Positions 10,233 through 20,491 of a stretch of 64,000 nt of DNA are shown in pieces; position 1 is the first letter of the stretch, and every line of letters starts with the position of its first letter. The position numbers and the translations under genes were made by a program. Source of the stretch: Epichloe hybrida (lineage: Eukaryota; Ascomycota; Sordariomycetes; Hypocreales; Clavicipitaceae); contig JAFEKR010000032.1 of the NCBI GenBank assembly GCA_019022495.1, positions 124,001 through 188,000 of the forward strand. Reading direction: 5' to 3'. Under the pieces are notes generated by a model that was not told the origin of the DNA, did not search any database, and worked only from the letters and a program-made list of their open reading frames with translations.

Positions 10233-11009
10233 TCCTACGACAGGCGCAGGCAGGCGCAGAAGTGGGTTACAGAATTGGGGACAGCAAGTCGCAACACCAG
10301 CCGCTTCTATAGAGCATACGAGTACAACCTCCAACTTGTCAAAAAAAAAAAAAAAAAATAGGCATCCGCACCGCAGTCCCATAGTCAACATTGGCCTCCC
10401 TTGCCTCCACCCTCTCGGTACACGTGCCAAACAGTCGATCCCACACCCTCGTCTGCTTGCCATAGTTGAAGCTCTTCTTCCACCCCCCGCCGATGGATGC
10501 TCGGATGCGGGGGCCGGGGCCGGGGCCGGGGCCGGGGCAGCACAAATGCCACTTCGGGATGAATCGGCATCTCGGCATTCTGTCCATTAAGCATTTGGAC
10601 TTTAGAGCAAAACGCCGAGATTGATGGCCACTTGCATGTGAATGCGTCATGTCATGACCTCTCCATGGTGGGGACAACCTTGCCTCCTGTCGCCACGGGT
10701 CTGGGTCGATCCTTGATGCCAAAACTGAAGGCTGTCAGCGACGACGACGTACATGCGCAAAGCTTCTTGTTTTAGTGGGAAAAGACTGCTTCAGCGGCGA
10801 TACTCCGAGACTGCTCCTGAATCGGATGGAACCCTGGTATGCAACTATTAGATTAACGGTGCGTCGCATCTACACCTGCCACTCACTACTTGTTCATGAC
10901 TACCCATGGTATAATAATTCCCCCAAACGCCTTCTGTCCAGTATCAATAGACACAATCCCCGTCTTCTGTCAGAAAAAAATCGTTTCCTGAAACAGCTAG
11001 TTCTCACGA
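10233..11009. other. Intergenic between two convergent genes, with poly-A and GGGGCC repeats
   Basis: The region separates the PLD-fold gene and the GPI-type gene, which converge. It holds an A18 run at 10341-10358 and a GGGGCC repeat at 10510-10538, but no supported gene. Confidence 0.5.
10510..10538 (+). repeat. (GGGGCC)n hexanucleotide repeat
   Basis: Four complete GGGGCC units plus GGGGC stand in a row (five G4 tracts separated by CC). Five G-runs of four in 29 nt meet the usual pattern for an intramolecular G-quadruplex on the plus strand. It lies in the intergenic region downstream of the PLD-fold gene. Confidence 0.9.
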
Positions 11010-11780
11010 TTACAACAGGTACATCCCAACCATGCAGGACACAACAGCAAACAGTCGTGCAGCCACGTTTCCGCCGAGCTGAGCCGCATTTCCCGGCACA
11101 TCGTCGAATGGACTCCCGCCTCCTCCTCTGGGTTGTGTTTGCACAGCAGAACTGCTAGTTGACCAAGTAGACGACGAACTGGTCAAAGTTTGTGTCCGCT
11201 CTGTCGTTGCCGTCGTCTGTTGCCGGGGCGTAAAAGTAGTGGGCGTCAATTCGCTAGAGTTTGGTGTGGAGGTAGGTGTGGGAGTGAAAACTGGTGCCGC
11301 TGTTAAGGTATCCGATGAGCTACTCTCTTGTGCAGTCGTGGTCGCGGTCGTAGTCGACGTCGTTGATGTTGGATCGGGGGGTATCCGGGTAAAGCTTCGT
11401 GGGGGCGAACGACTTATGCTGGTAGCCGACTCGGGCGGCGCTTGTCTATTTCCACAAAGAGCGGCCACGAGATTTCCGACTTGCGCCTGATCGAGCAGTG
11501 ACGTCTCTCCAGCGCTGACCAGGACACAAGACTGCTGAATGTTTGTTTGAACCCTGAGAATTGCCCGCTGACATGACGATGAGCAACTTCTGTTGTTGCC
11601 AAAATCTTGCGCCCTACAACCTGGCATCGGCGAGTTGTATGCGAAATTGCATCCCAGAGGAAGCGACAAATTCGATATCGACTGGAAGTTGGACAAGGTG
11701 AGAAAGGAGCCCGATACCTCGGTAGCCAGGAGGAGCCCTCCAGTCAGCTTGTTGACCCGTCTTGTAGATGTCCGAGTCAT
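11010..11780 (-). CDS. Ser/Thr-rich secreted protein, probably GPI-anchored
   Basis: This is a 256-residue frame from ATG 11780. The open frame continues upstream to 11993, but that extension is basic and disordered and would hide the leader. The N-terminus (KLTGGLLLATEVSGSFLTL) resembles a weak signal peptide. Residues of about 40-120 form a small Cys-containing domain (GCNFAYNS, PGCRAQDF, CSSSC, QQSCVLVS, ALCGN). A long Thr/Ser/Pro-rich linker follows, typical of O-mannosylated fungal cell-wall stalks. It ends in a small-residue stretch and the hydrophobic tail LFAVVSCMVGMYLL, as in GPI-anchor signals. I recognise the architecture, not a named family. The expected location is plasma membrane or cell wall. 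An unseen 5' intron could change the N-terminus. Confidence 0.65.
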   Translation of the reverse strand: MTRTSTRRVNKLTGGLLLATEVSGSFLTLSNFQSISNLSLPLGCNFAYNSPMPGCRAQDFGNNRSCSSSCQRAILRVQTNIQQSCVLVSAGETSLLDQAQVGNLVAALCGNRQAPPESATSISRSPPRSFTRIPPDPTSTTSTTTATTTAQESSSSDTLTAAPVFTPTPTSTPNSSELTPTTFTPRQQTTATTERTQTLTSSSSTWSTSSSAVQTQPRGGGGSPFDDVPGNAAQLGGNVAARLFAVVSCMVGMYLL

Positions 11781-13280
11781 GGTGGCAGTAGCACTTGAAG
11801 CCACGAGTTTATAGACCCGAAAGCAACTAAAAACCTCGTCGTGGTTTTGATTCTGGAGAGAACAAGATCTCAGCCAGTTGTCTTGACCCAACCTTGTTCG
11901 ATTATGAAGTCGCGCTGGGATATTGCGCGGTTTGCCGGGCGGAAGAGTAAAAGGGGAGGATGGCTTCCGAAACACACTATGTCGCAGGTTCAACGCCTAT
12001 GACGATGGGTACCCGTTTGAGCTGTGCCGTTGTTCGGCGGCCCCATACATGGAGAGCTTCTCTTTGGGAGGGGGGGAGGTTCGGCGAAGGTGTTCCCAGG
12101 AGAACTCGCCGTTTCGCGATACCCGTGGCCCGAGGTGAATGTTTGGGTGTTTCGATGACCTCACCAGCGACTGGGGGACGGATACCACGCCCACTTGGTC
12201 TTATCTTGATTCACTTTGAGCAGAAGTTGTCGAGACGAGTGAATCCAGGCAAAAATCGCGCGTCAGAACTTTATCATGAGAGGCTGTCTTGCAAAGGCAA
12301 AGGTCCAGGGAACTCTTGTGGAGCGAAAAGGCAGACAGACGAGGAGGTGCACCAGGCGCCCCAAAATAGGAAGAAGAAAGAAGAGAACATGTCTTGGAAG
12401 TGGCGAAATAGTCGGACTCGAGGAGCGTGACGAACTCGTCAAGTACGAGAGGACAACTCCTTCCTTGGCCGGACAAAGAGGCCAGAGATAGGAGACGGGG
12501 GACAGGAGACGGGGGACGGGAGAATCGAACATGTACGGGCTACGTGTGCAGCATACCCATCGTGTTCGTGCCAGCTGGGGCTGTGCCATCGTGGAACAAG
12601 GTCCAACGGCTGCGTTGGTGAAGAAGGTGAATCGAAACGAGGTACGTTTGAGGTTCCAGTTCTGGCCCCGCCAACGCCGCTCTTGATTGGTTGCTTCGAG
12701 GTGGCCCTCTCGACCGCGCAATGAATCAATGAATGGTCTGACGTGCAGGAAAAGGACCGTCCCCGGCCGAATGTGAACTCAGACATCTCACGTCCGGTTG
12801 ATCCGGATTTTAATAATGCGGGGGGGGGGAGGGACGATCATCATGATTGGGACGTTGAAAAACTATTGGTTTGTGAGGGTTGGGCACCGCAAGACCTGAG
12901 TGAGGCCAGCGAACCGGGCTGTCCTGCAATCATGTCTCATGAGCTACTTCTTTATCCGGCCAACACGGTCATATCACCTTGTTCAAGTTGCAGACTGCGT
13001 ATGCTTGATCGGATCCAAGAATGCGCTCGTATTAATAGCAGGAAAAGACACGACAACTCCAAAAAAACACCAGCCACGAATCCAGAAGGACTCTGACTCT
13101 GATTCTTTCCACACGCTCTCTGCTAGCCCTGATGCTTCATGTGGTACTAGAAGACCATCTAGGCATAGCCCGTGTGAAGCGGTGCGGCGGTGTGCCTGGG
13201 CACGGAGGGGTTGGTTGATACGGACGATGGACGGGCACAGCGTACATGGACAAGCCATCATCATGCCGCTTCATCTCGCT
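11781..13280. other. Intergenic, about 1.5 kb, no gene seen
   Basis: The region lies between the 5' side of the GPI-type gene and the 3' side of the next membrane-protein gene (both minus). Frames at 11960-12430, 12263-12721 and 12900-13376 have no family resemblance and overlap in opposite senses. It contains a G9 run near 12822 and a short duplication GGAGACGGGGGACA near 12490. It likely holds the promoter of the GPI-type gene. Confidence 0.5.
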
Positions 13281-14061
13281 TCACTTCAGATCGTAGCCTC
13301 CCAGCTGGAGGAACAGCGCCGCGATGAGCAGACTGACACAGCCCCATACCAGGTCCAGCTCTACAACGGCCCATAACCATAGACATCCCAGCGGGGGAGC
13401 CTGCTTCATCGTTGCCAGATAGCCATACGTGTTGGTAATGTGGATGAGGTAGCAGCCGGCCGCAACGCTCGTTGCCAAGAAGATTGCTTGTCGAAGCGGG
13501 CGCTGGTAGCGAGGTGGTAGTCCCGGAACAAACATCGCATTCGCTTCCGAAGGGGAGGCATGGAGGAAGTAGAAGAGGAAAAGAAAGACTACATTAAAAA
13601 AAAAAAAAAAGCCAAAGTCAGTGCCGAGTTCCGCGCCTGCGACGGTCAGAAGAGGAGTTGTTGTTGTGTTTACCTCCCCAGGCCCTGGCGGTCCTGATGA
13701 AGACGGACGACCAGTCAATCTCTCGCCCATATTGGTTCTGGACCAAGACATCAAAGGTGAAATGAAGCATGGCAATGATGACGGTCCAGAGGGCAGCCTC
13801 CAAGACGCGCTCTGCCCCCGCAGACAAGACGGGGACTTGGCCGTCGTCGCTGCCGCTGCCGCTGCCGTCCTCGTCGTCATGCTTGTTGTCGGCAGTCCCG
13901 TCCTGCTCGGCTATTTCCTTCTCGCCCTCGGCAGCCTGTCTGAACAGGTGGTTGTGCTCATCGGCAATTTCGAGCAGCGTCTTTTCTGAAGGGCCTGAGC
14001 GATCAGGCTGGCGCAACTTGATGCTGCCTCCAGCCATCTTTTCCTTGCGCGTCTTGACCAT
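13281..14061 (-). CDS. Conserved fungal multi-pass membrane protein of unknown function
   Basis: There are two exons, 14061-13674 and 13588-13281, with an 85-nt phase-1 intron (GTAAAC...AATGTAG) whose acceptor follows a T15 tract. The joined protein is 231 residues. The first 75 or so are charged and acidic (DDEDGSGSGSDDG). Then come about four hydrophobic segments: VLEAALWTVIIAMLHFTFDVLV, VFLFLFYFLH, QAIFLATSVAAGCYLIHI and WLWAVVELDLVWGCVSLLIAALFL. Splicing restores RTARAWGVFLFLFYFLH across the junction, which supports the model. I believe this is the fungal family listed as DUF7719, but cannot check. No catalytic motif is visible; the organelle is unknown. Confidence 0.8.
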
Positions 14062-14409
14062 GATGGCAATGGGGGAAAGGGGAGGTTTCTGTTCAACGTT
14101 GTGTTATGGGGTTACGCCACGATGCCACGTGAGAGCCCCCGCCAATGACATCAGCCAATCACCAAGTTGTGGACATGAAGGAAGGAGGAGCACCATGTAC
14201 CATTATCATGGCATGGCATCGTCTCGTGCTCGCATCTGAGACGAGTCAGATTGTCAAAATTCAACGTACAACCAACGTATTTCGCCGAGGTGGCGCTCGT
14301 GAAGACCAAGTAAGAAACCTGGCGCCACCAGCACAGACATCATGTTCAAAAAAAATTTGCACTGGTATCGTCCATCGAACAGCCCGCGTATGCACGACGA
14401 GAAACGTCT
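14062..14409. other. Short intergenic region
   Basis: This 348-nt stretch is the presumed promoter of the membrane-protein gene and 3' UTR of the coiled-coil gene (both minus). Nothing else is recognised. Confidence 0.5.
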
Positions 14410-15861
14410 TCAGAAACTCCTCTTCCCCACCACCTTCTTCCTCCTATCCTCGTCCGACCTGTGAAAGAATGCGCTCACACTGGCGCCCGGAGCACCGGTA
14501 TACGGGCCCAGCAGTGCCCCCAGCGGATTCGAATGCTTCCTCCTCCCCCCTCCCGCTGGCGCTCCTCCCCCAGGGGAGTTCGGTCGAGGTCCTGCGCTGT
14601 TCCGCCGGGGTGGCATCGTCGGCCGTCCCCCGCCCAGAGCACCCGAGGCATGCGCCTGATCCCTGCCGGGGCGAGGCGGCAACGCCGGTGATGCATGTGC
14701 CTGTGATGGTGGTCCGTTTGCTGCGGGCGGCGACGCCTGAAGACCGTATTGTTTCCGAAGCCGTTCCGTTTCCTTCTCAACCTCTGCTTCTCGTCTGCGC
14801 CGCTCCTTGTCTTCCTGCTCCAGCATCTTCCGGATCCGATTCTGCTCCTCCTGCTCTCGTTTCTCGCGCGCTCGCGCCAGTCTGTTCTCCTCGGCCAACA
14901 TGGCCTGGATCCTCTTGATCTCAGCATCAACCCGCGCTTGGTTGACGCCAGATGTGGGACTGGATATGCGTTCTGCGCTGGGGCGCATACTGAGCGCTTG
15001 CGCTCCCGAGGCAAGAGGCACCTTGGTCGGTGTTGACTGGTGTTGTGGCGATGGCGATGGCGTCCGTCTCGAGGTTCTTGAACCACCACCCTCGCCCCCT
15101 GCTGCTGCTGCTGCTGCTGTGTTGAACGGGTCGTGCTTTGGAACTAGATACAAGTCGCGAATGACTTCGGCACTCAAGATCAAAGCGACCTCGAGGCCTT
15201 TGCCATCTTCAACCTGGACCCGAGCCATGTTGGGGTCGTAAATGGTCACGATGCTCCCGTTCTTGGCGGCCCGGAACATGGCCACCGTGATGTCGGGCTC
15301 CTTGCTCTTCCTGCCCCCGACGCTCCGCCCAGACATGTAGCACGACATGTCCCTGCTGAGACGGCTGTCTCTCTTCCAGCGAAAGACCACCTTTGGCGCC
15401 AGCTCGGAAATGGGCAGCGTGCTGTCCTTGTCGATTTCGCTCGCGCTGGGCACCTTGAAGCTCCGCTCTGGGACTTCGAAATCCCACGTCTCCGACTTGC
15501 CCCAGCTTCCAGGGTGGCGCTTGACCGTGATGGACTGGTCTGGATTGTACAGCATGATATCAAAGGCCTCGGGCACGAGCGGCATCGGCGTCAAGGGGCC
15601 GTTGTGGGCGCGGAGCTCGGCGGCGGAGAGCGTGGGCTGAGCGGACTCGGGCTTGACCAGAACCTCGGCGTAGATGACCGACGTGCAGTGGACGTCGAAG
15701 AGGCCGAGAGCATACTGGTTGCGGGAGTCGGAGGGCGCGGGGCGCTTGAGCAGGTACTCGGGGGACGGCTCTGATCCATTGTGCGTGAAGTAGAGGAGGG
15801 CGTTGAGAGGGTTGTCGGTTGATGGTTGATGGGTGTAGGTGGGAAGGCTGGCGTCGAGCAT
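14410..15861 (-). CDS. Conserved fungal protein with folded N-terminus and coiled coil, unknown function
   Basis: This is an uninterrupted 483-residue frame from ATG 15861. The first 230 or so residues look folded (ALLYFTHNGSEPSPEYLLKR, WDFEVPERSFKVPSASEI, PKVVFRWKRDSRLSRD, VEDGKGLEVALILSAEVI). A low-complexity Ala/Gly/Ser/Thr stretch follows. Residues of about 310-375 are a highly charged coiled coil (IKRIQAMLAEENRLARAREK then RIRKMLEQEDKERRRREAEV). The rest is Pro/Gly/Ala-rich and ends in a basic tail (DRRKKVVGKRSF). No signal peptide, TM segment or named domain is recognised. The coiled coil suggests dimerisation or scaffolding, but no role can be assigned. Confidence 0.75.
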   Translation of the reverse strand: MLDASLPTYTHQPSTDNPLNALLYFTHNGSEPSPEYLLKRPAPSDSRNQYALGLFDVHCTSVIYAEVLVKPESAQPTLSAAELRAHNGPLTPMPLVPEAFDIMLYNPDQSITVKRHPGSWGKSETWDFEVPERSFKVPSASEIDKDSTLPISELAPKVVFRWKRDSRLSRDMSCYMSGRSVGGRKSKEPDITVAMFRAAKNGSIVTIYDPNMARVQVEDGKGLEVALILSAEVIRDLYLVPKHDPFNTAAAAAAGGEGGGSRTSRRTPSPSPQHQSTPTKVPLASGAQALSMRPSAERISSPTSGVNQARVDAEIKRIQAMLAEENRLARAREKREQEEQNRIRKMLEQEDKERRRREAEVEKETERLRKQYGLQASPPAANGPPSQAHASPALPPRPGRDQAHASGALGGGRPTMPPRRNSAGPRPNSPGGGAPAGGGRRKHSNPLGALLGPYTGAPGASVSAFFHRSDEDRRKKVVGKRSF

Positions 15862-16658
15862 GACTTGTTCTTTGCGGAGGATGTGTCGGTCGTCGTGTTG
15901 ACGGAGACGGTGATGGAAAGACGGGAAAGAGAGCGAGATGGGCGGGAGGGGAATACATGCACACGTAAACGTACATAAGAGCCGGCAAAGCTGATCACGA
16001 GCAAGACTGGACGCGCAGCCCCTCCAGCCCCCTCCAGCCCCTCCAGTACGTCATGAGCTCCAGGCTGCGCCACAGGGCATGTGAATGTACATGCATACAT
16101 GTTGTACCACCCCTGTAAGACGCGCCCGGTCGTTGCCAGCTGTCGAACAGAAACCTGAACGCATGCCGCGCCTGCCACGCCTGCACTAGTAACGCCGCGT
16201 AGTAATGACCAAGAAAGGAAAGATGAAAAAAAAATCACATATATATATATAGAACATGGACGACGACGCGCAATCGCGACTCGTCGATTCGCTCGTGAAA
16301 AGAATGCCTATTTGATACAGTACTCTTTTCACCCAACGCTTCCGGCAAATGTCCTTCTGCCAGCCCATTAATTGCCTTGAACATGAGATGCCCACAACGC
16401 CATAGTAGATTTGAAAATTCACAATCCAAACACCACCACGCCCGTCGTGGTTCATCAAGGAACCCATATTATCCCAGAACAATGCCTTGCCAAAAAAAAA
16501 AAAAAAAAAAAAAAACTTGCCCTTTCATGTGTCCGTCCCACCTAGTGACGTCGTTGATCAGATCATGCCCATCTCTCGTCATGAGTGGTGTTGCCGCCAC
16601 CAGCTTCTATCCCACCGTATCCTGACACGGCTCCTCTCGCGCTGGATCGAGGTTATAT
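15862..16658. other. Intergenic between two minus-strand genes
   Basis: The region holds the promoter of the coiled-coil gene, a short AT repeat near 16240 and an A24-type run near 16491-16514. A CATGTACAT-type motif occurs near 16085. No supported gene. Confidence 0.5.
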
Positions 16659-17108
16659 CTACCCCGGTTCCTGTTGTGAGGCTACCGTTTCCCCCCGGGC
16701 TCGTCGCTCTGCACGCCGTCTTCTCTCCCGCCTCTCTCGTCTCCGTCGCCCAAAGCACGGCACCCAGCAACATAGCGCCCCGCCAAGAATAACGCCAATC
16801 GCCACACCCATGAGGAAGCCGCGGACGATTCTCTCGCCGTTGGACCCGCTGGTTATCAGCTGCAACACTCGTTCCGCCAGGTTGAAGTCCGAGAGTCCGT
16901 CTGGGGTGGTGCCCCATGATGTCAACGTGGGAAGCATGTACGTCGTTGGGGAGTATGTTGTCAGAACCAACGTTGGGTTCGTCGCTGTTGGTGTCGGTGT
17001 CGGTGTCGGTGTCGGCGAGGGCGGCGTCGGCGTCGAGTCGAGGCTGGTCGCGATGCTCCTGACAAAGCTTGTGGCACCGGCACTACTCAACGCGTCGCTC
17101 ATGGCCAT
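16659..17108 (-). CDS. Small single-pass membrane protein with Pro/Thr-rich ectodomain
   Basis: This is a 149-residue frame from ATG 17108 (a second ATG at 17102 is equally possible); the longer open frame to 17192 begins with TTG. The N-terminal half holds a (PT)n stretch (PTPPSPTPTPTPTPTATNPT) and is otherwise Ser/Thr-rich. A single hydrophobic segment follows (GFLMGVAIGVILGGALCCWVP), then a very basic cytoplasmic tail (FGRRRRERRERRRRAERRAR). The positive-inside rule predicts type I or III topology with the PT-rich part outside. I recognise no family. Codon use agrees with a real gene, but its short length and simple repeats leave some doubt. Confidence 0.6.
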   Translation of the reverse strand: MAMSDALSSAGATSFVRSIATSLDSTPTPPSPTPTPTPTPTATNPTLVLTTYSPTTYMLPTLTSWGTTPDGLSDFNLAERVLQLITSGSNGERIVRGFLMGVAIGVILGGALCCWVPCFGRRRRERRERRRRAERRARGETVASQQEPG

Positions 17109-18810
17109 GATGGCTCTTCGTTTGATCGAGATGCCGCTCCGATGCCGATGCCGATGCCGATGCCGGTAGGACGTCCCCGTCTTGTCATACAAAAATATAT
17201 CAATGCTTCCTTGGAGGAATGGTCAGACGCGAGGCTTGAACGGCCGTGTCCCCCGCCCATGCCGCTGAACGCAAAAACGGTCGCGCAGCGTCCCGAACAG
17301 TGAGCGGATCCAGCAACGGGCTGAGGACCTCAAGAACCAACTTGTTGAAAGCTCTCTGCAGGTCTGTCTGCAGGTCTATCGTCTGGCGGCGTGCAGATGC
17401 GCACAGGCAGGAGGCAGGAGGCAGGAGGCAGGAGGCAGGAGAGAGGGCCACAACGGTGAAAGGCTGGCCGACGCAAGATGGTGATGCACCGTGTTGCAAC
17501 ACACAAGCAGCGAAGGGAAGAGGACTGTGGATGTGTTCCGTATTGTCTCACTTCTCAAAGTTCCTCGCGCTCCGCCTTTTTCCTTGTTGCCGCAGCAGGG
17601 GCATCCGGACGAGGCTGGACGAGGCTGGACGAGGCTGGACGCCAACCTTGATGGCAAGTTGGCAACCTCTGCTCTGCCGTGGTCAACCTGTGGGGCGGTG
17701 GGTGCGGGCGGCTGGTTGGGGGAAAAGCCCGTTTCCCCCGGCAAAGTCCGTGCTCCACTATTACCCCAGCGGACCAGTGGATGCTCAACGTCAGATAAAT
17801 ACCTTGTGCGTACATACATACATACATGTACAAGCGCATGACGAACTCGTGAGCAGATAAATTCCAGCTGCCATGATGACACATGTGGGCATGAGAAAAA
17901 GGTTACCGCATTGGAGGCCAAATGATCAGATACCTGCCGTAACATTTCGCGAGCATCTTCAAGCGGACACGCATGCCAGGAACAACGGCCAAATGGTTCC
18001 AGTCCCGTCTGGTGTGCGTCAGAGGGAAAGAAAGAAGGCCTTTTCATTGTCTCGAGTCATCCCACATGGCAGACTGTAAGTAACCTCCAATTTCTAGAAA
18101 ACCTCGCCTGTGTATACCGTCTCGGCACCCTCGCTCCCGCCAAGAAATGCATTCATCCTCCCGTTTCCCCTGAACAAGTCCCAATTAGATTTTCCAAATC
18201 CAAACCCAACAAGAAAAGTAAAAAAAGATTGCTCCCAAAATCAACAATCAAGTCAACAATCAAATCGACGTCGTATCGCTGTCGTGCCGGCCTACCCAAA
18301 CGCCGTTTCTCGTTATCCCGTCATGGGGAAGAAAATAGATCCAAAAAGTTTTGTTGCCTCGCCATTATTATTGAGTGTTAAACGTAAAACCTAAAGATGA
18401 AAGCTGCGCAGAAACAAGTGTCGTTGCAACGAAACGAAAACAGATGTGGTTTGTAGTGATGCGCATGAAGCCGGTAGTTTGAGCATTTGTACGAGGCGGG
18501 GACCGTGAAGCATCTCGAGTCGTGTCCGCGCGTGTGTCCGCGCGTGTGTCCACGCTTGTGTGTGACTAAGAGGGAAAGCTATATCCCTCGTCTTTGACAT
18601 TATAAAATTCTAGTGACTTGTGACATCCACCATTGCCGTGAACATGTAGCCATCTTCACTAGCTTACGCAACGTTGCGCGAGACTCCCATCTCGAGCTTT
18701 TTGAGCCCCAAGCTCGCTCCACCACCAGTGATGAATGATGAACGAGATCCGGAGGTGACTGAGGGCGACGCGGCGGCTTGGCGATAGAAGCTGGTCTGAG
18801 ACATGACGTC
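17109..18810. other. Intergenic, 1.7 kb, with several minisatellites
   Basis: No supported gene is seen. The region contains a GATGCC repeat near 17135-17166 just upstream of the small membrane-protein gene, five GGCAGGA units at 17406-17440, three GAGGCTGGAC units at 17611-17640, a CATACATACATACATGTACA motif near 17816 and a CGCGTGTGTCCG duplication near 18530-18550. It should hold the promoter of the small membrane protein and the 3' UTR of STE50. Confidence 0.5.
17406..17440. repeat. GGCAGGA tandem repeat, five copies
   Basis: Five perfect 7-nt units are visible in intergenic DNA. Confidence 0.9.
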
Positions 18811-20491
18811 TCATATGATACCACCTGGAGGATCATATCCTGTTGATGCACCTCTCACTGCGTTGGCTATGCCAGCACTGCCGGGCTCGCCATCCACTTG
18901 GGCGTTGGTCGTTTTTCGCAGCATAAACATCGGTTTCTTGCCTTCTTTATCCAGTTGCTTAAACAGGATCAAGGGTTTTTCGTCCATACCCAAGCATCTC
19001 TCTTGGTCCCCATAGACTATGTACAAGGCATACTGGTCCCATGGTGCATTGATCTGATATTTCCGTAGCGCTGCAGGGAGCACTTTGTGGCAAGGATCGT
19101 CCATACTGACGCGGAAGGATTTGAAAATCTCAACCGAGGCGCCACTGGAACCGGCAGTGGGAGTGTCGGGTACGGGAGTCTCACGGCGCCTGGGCGGTCC
19201 CGGAGGGCCACCACTTTTATCTCTCGAGCCGTAGGTCCCGTGATCTAAATCGTTCAGTGTCGACCGATTGGAGGGGGAGGGTGTGGCTCCTTCGCCGCGA
19301 TAAGACCGGGACGCCAACGTTGCACCGCTCGAGTAATTTTGCGGTGATGTCGGTGAGGGCATATTTGGTGAAGGGTGTGTGGACGATGCTTGGCCGGACC
19401 CGTTCATCGCCGCGAGATGTGAAGATGACAGGACGGCTCGTTCGGCGGCGCTGGAGGGATCCAAGGTTTGCTCCGCGATCGATCTGTCGTGAATCGTTTG
19501 GGTGGGAGAGGCATTCTTGGGAGTCGCGCCGATGAGGATCTTTCGTTGCGAGTATTGCCTCTTGACACCACCGGGGCCTGACCCAGGAGGCGGCGTAGGC
19601 GCGGGGGGGGATAACGTGGCCTCGAACGAGTAGCCTTGGCCTGCGGAACCGCCGCCAAGGTTCGGTAACGGTGTCTGCTGGTCTTTGACAAGCCGCAGGG
19701 CCGGGAGCATATCCTCCCTGAGCCGTCTGAAGTCGTCCGTCATGCGTCGCAAATCCTGTTCCAACAGATACATCCGCTCATCTCGCAAACGCAGCTGTTC
19801 GACGAGGTGCTTGATGTCCTTGAGGGTAGCGTTGGCATACTGCGCCTCAGCATCGGCAGCTAGGTGACACGGTACAGATCAGAAAATTTGAGCCGAATAT
19901 GTCATGAGCATCATCAATCAGTGGCCGTGAGTGGCAGGCATGAGGTCCTTACACAGGGGGAAATAGTGGTCGCTCTCAACGGGAACATCTTGTGCCTTCT
20001 TCACGTCGTAGACGCTTTTCAGAATGGTCAGTCTATGTCCAACACTGGTGATGCCCATGCTCTTTAGATCATCGTGCTGCAAAGCTACCAGGGCCTCGCC
20101 AACAATTTCGTTTTCTACAGAGATCGAGGTCAGTCAGTCAAATCCATCTATCGTCTGGTGTTTTGGATTTGGATGAGAAAGTCGTGTTCGAGCGGTGGAG
20201 GAGGGTTGGGGACGTACCGACAAAACTGTCGGCGTACTGAGGCAGGCCAATGGTGCTGATGAAGTCGGCACACTCGTCGGCGTTCCATTCCGTGATGATG
20301 GTCTCGGGTAATCGATCGGCACTGCTGCGATGGCCATATGTCGTGGGAGTGTGCTCTGCAGAGGTTGACAGCTCGGAATCGATGGGGGAGGCCTCAGAGT
20401 CGCCGACGGGGGAGCGATCACCCATGCTTCGCTCGTACTCGTCATCAGCGTCGGACTCGGCATAGGCCGTGCCGCCGTCGAAGCTCATCAT
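18811..20491 (-). CDS. STE50: Ste50-like MAPK adaptor with SAM and Ras-association domains
   Basis: There are three exons: 20491-20218, 20114-19953 and 19859-18811. Introns are GTACGT...TGTAG (phase 1) and GTAAGG...CCTAG (phase 1). The joined protein is 494 residues; the second ATG at 20488 is also possible. Exons 1 and 2 together encode a SAM domain (ETIITEWNADECADFISTIG, then QHDDLKSMGITSVGHRLTIL), a coiled coil follows (LVEQLRLRDERMYLLEQDLR), and the C-terminus is an RA domain (VEIFKSFRVSMDDPCHKVLP, ALYIVYGDQERCLGMDEKPL, LFKQLDKEGKKPMFMLRK). In yeast the SAM domain binds the MAPKKK Ste11 and the RA domain binds Cdc42, linking mating, filamentation and osmotic signalling; in filamentous fungi homologues serve pheromone and appressorium pathways. 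Both splice junctions restore the SAM fold. Confidence 0.95.
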
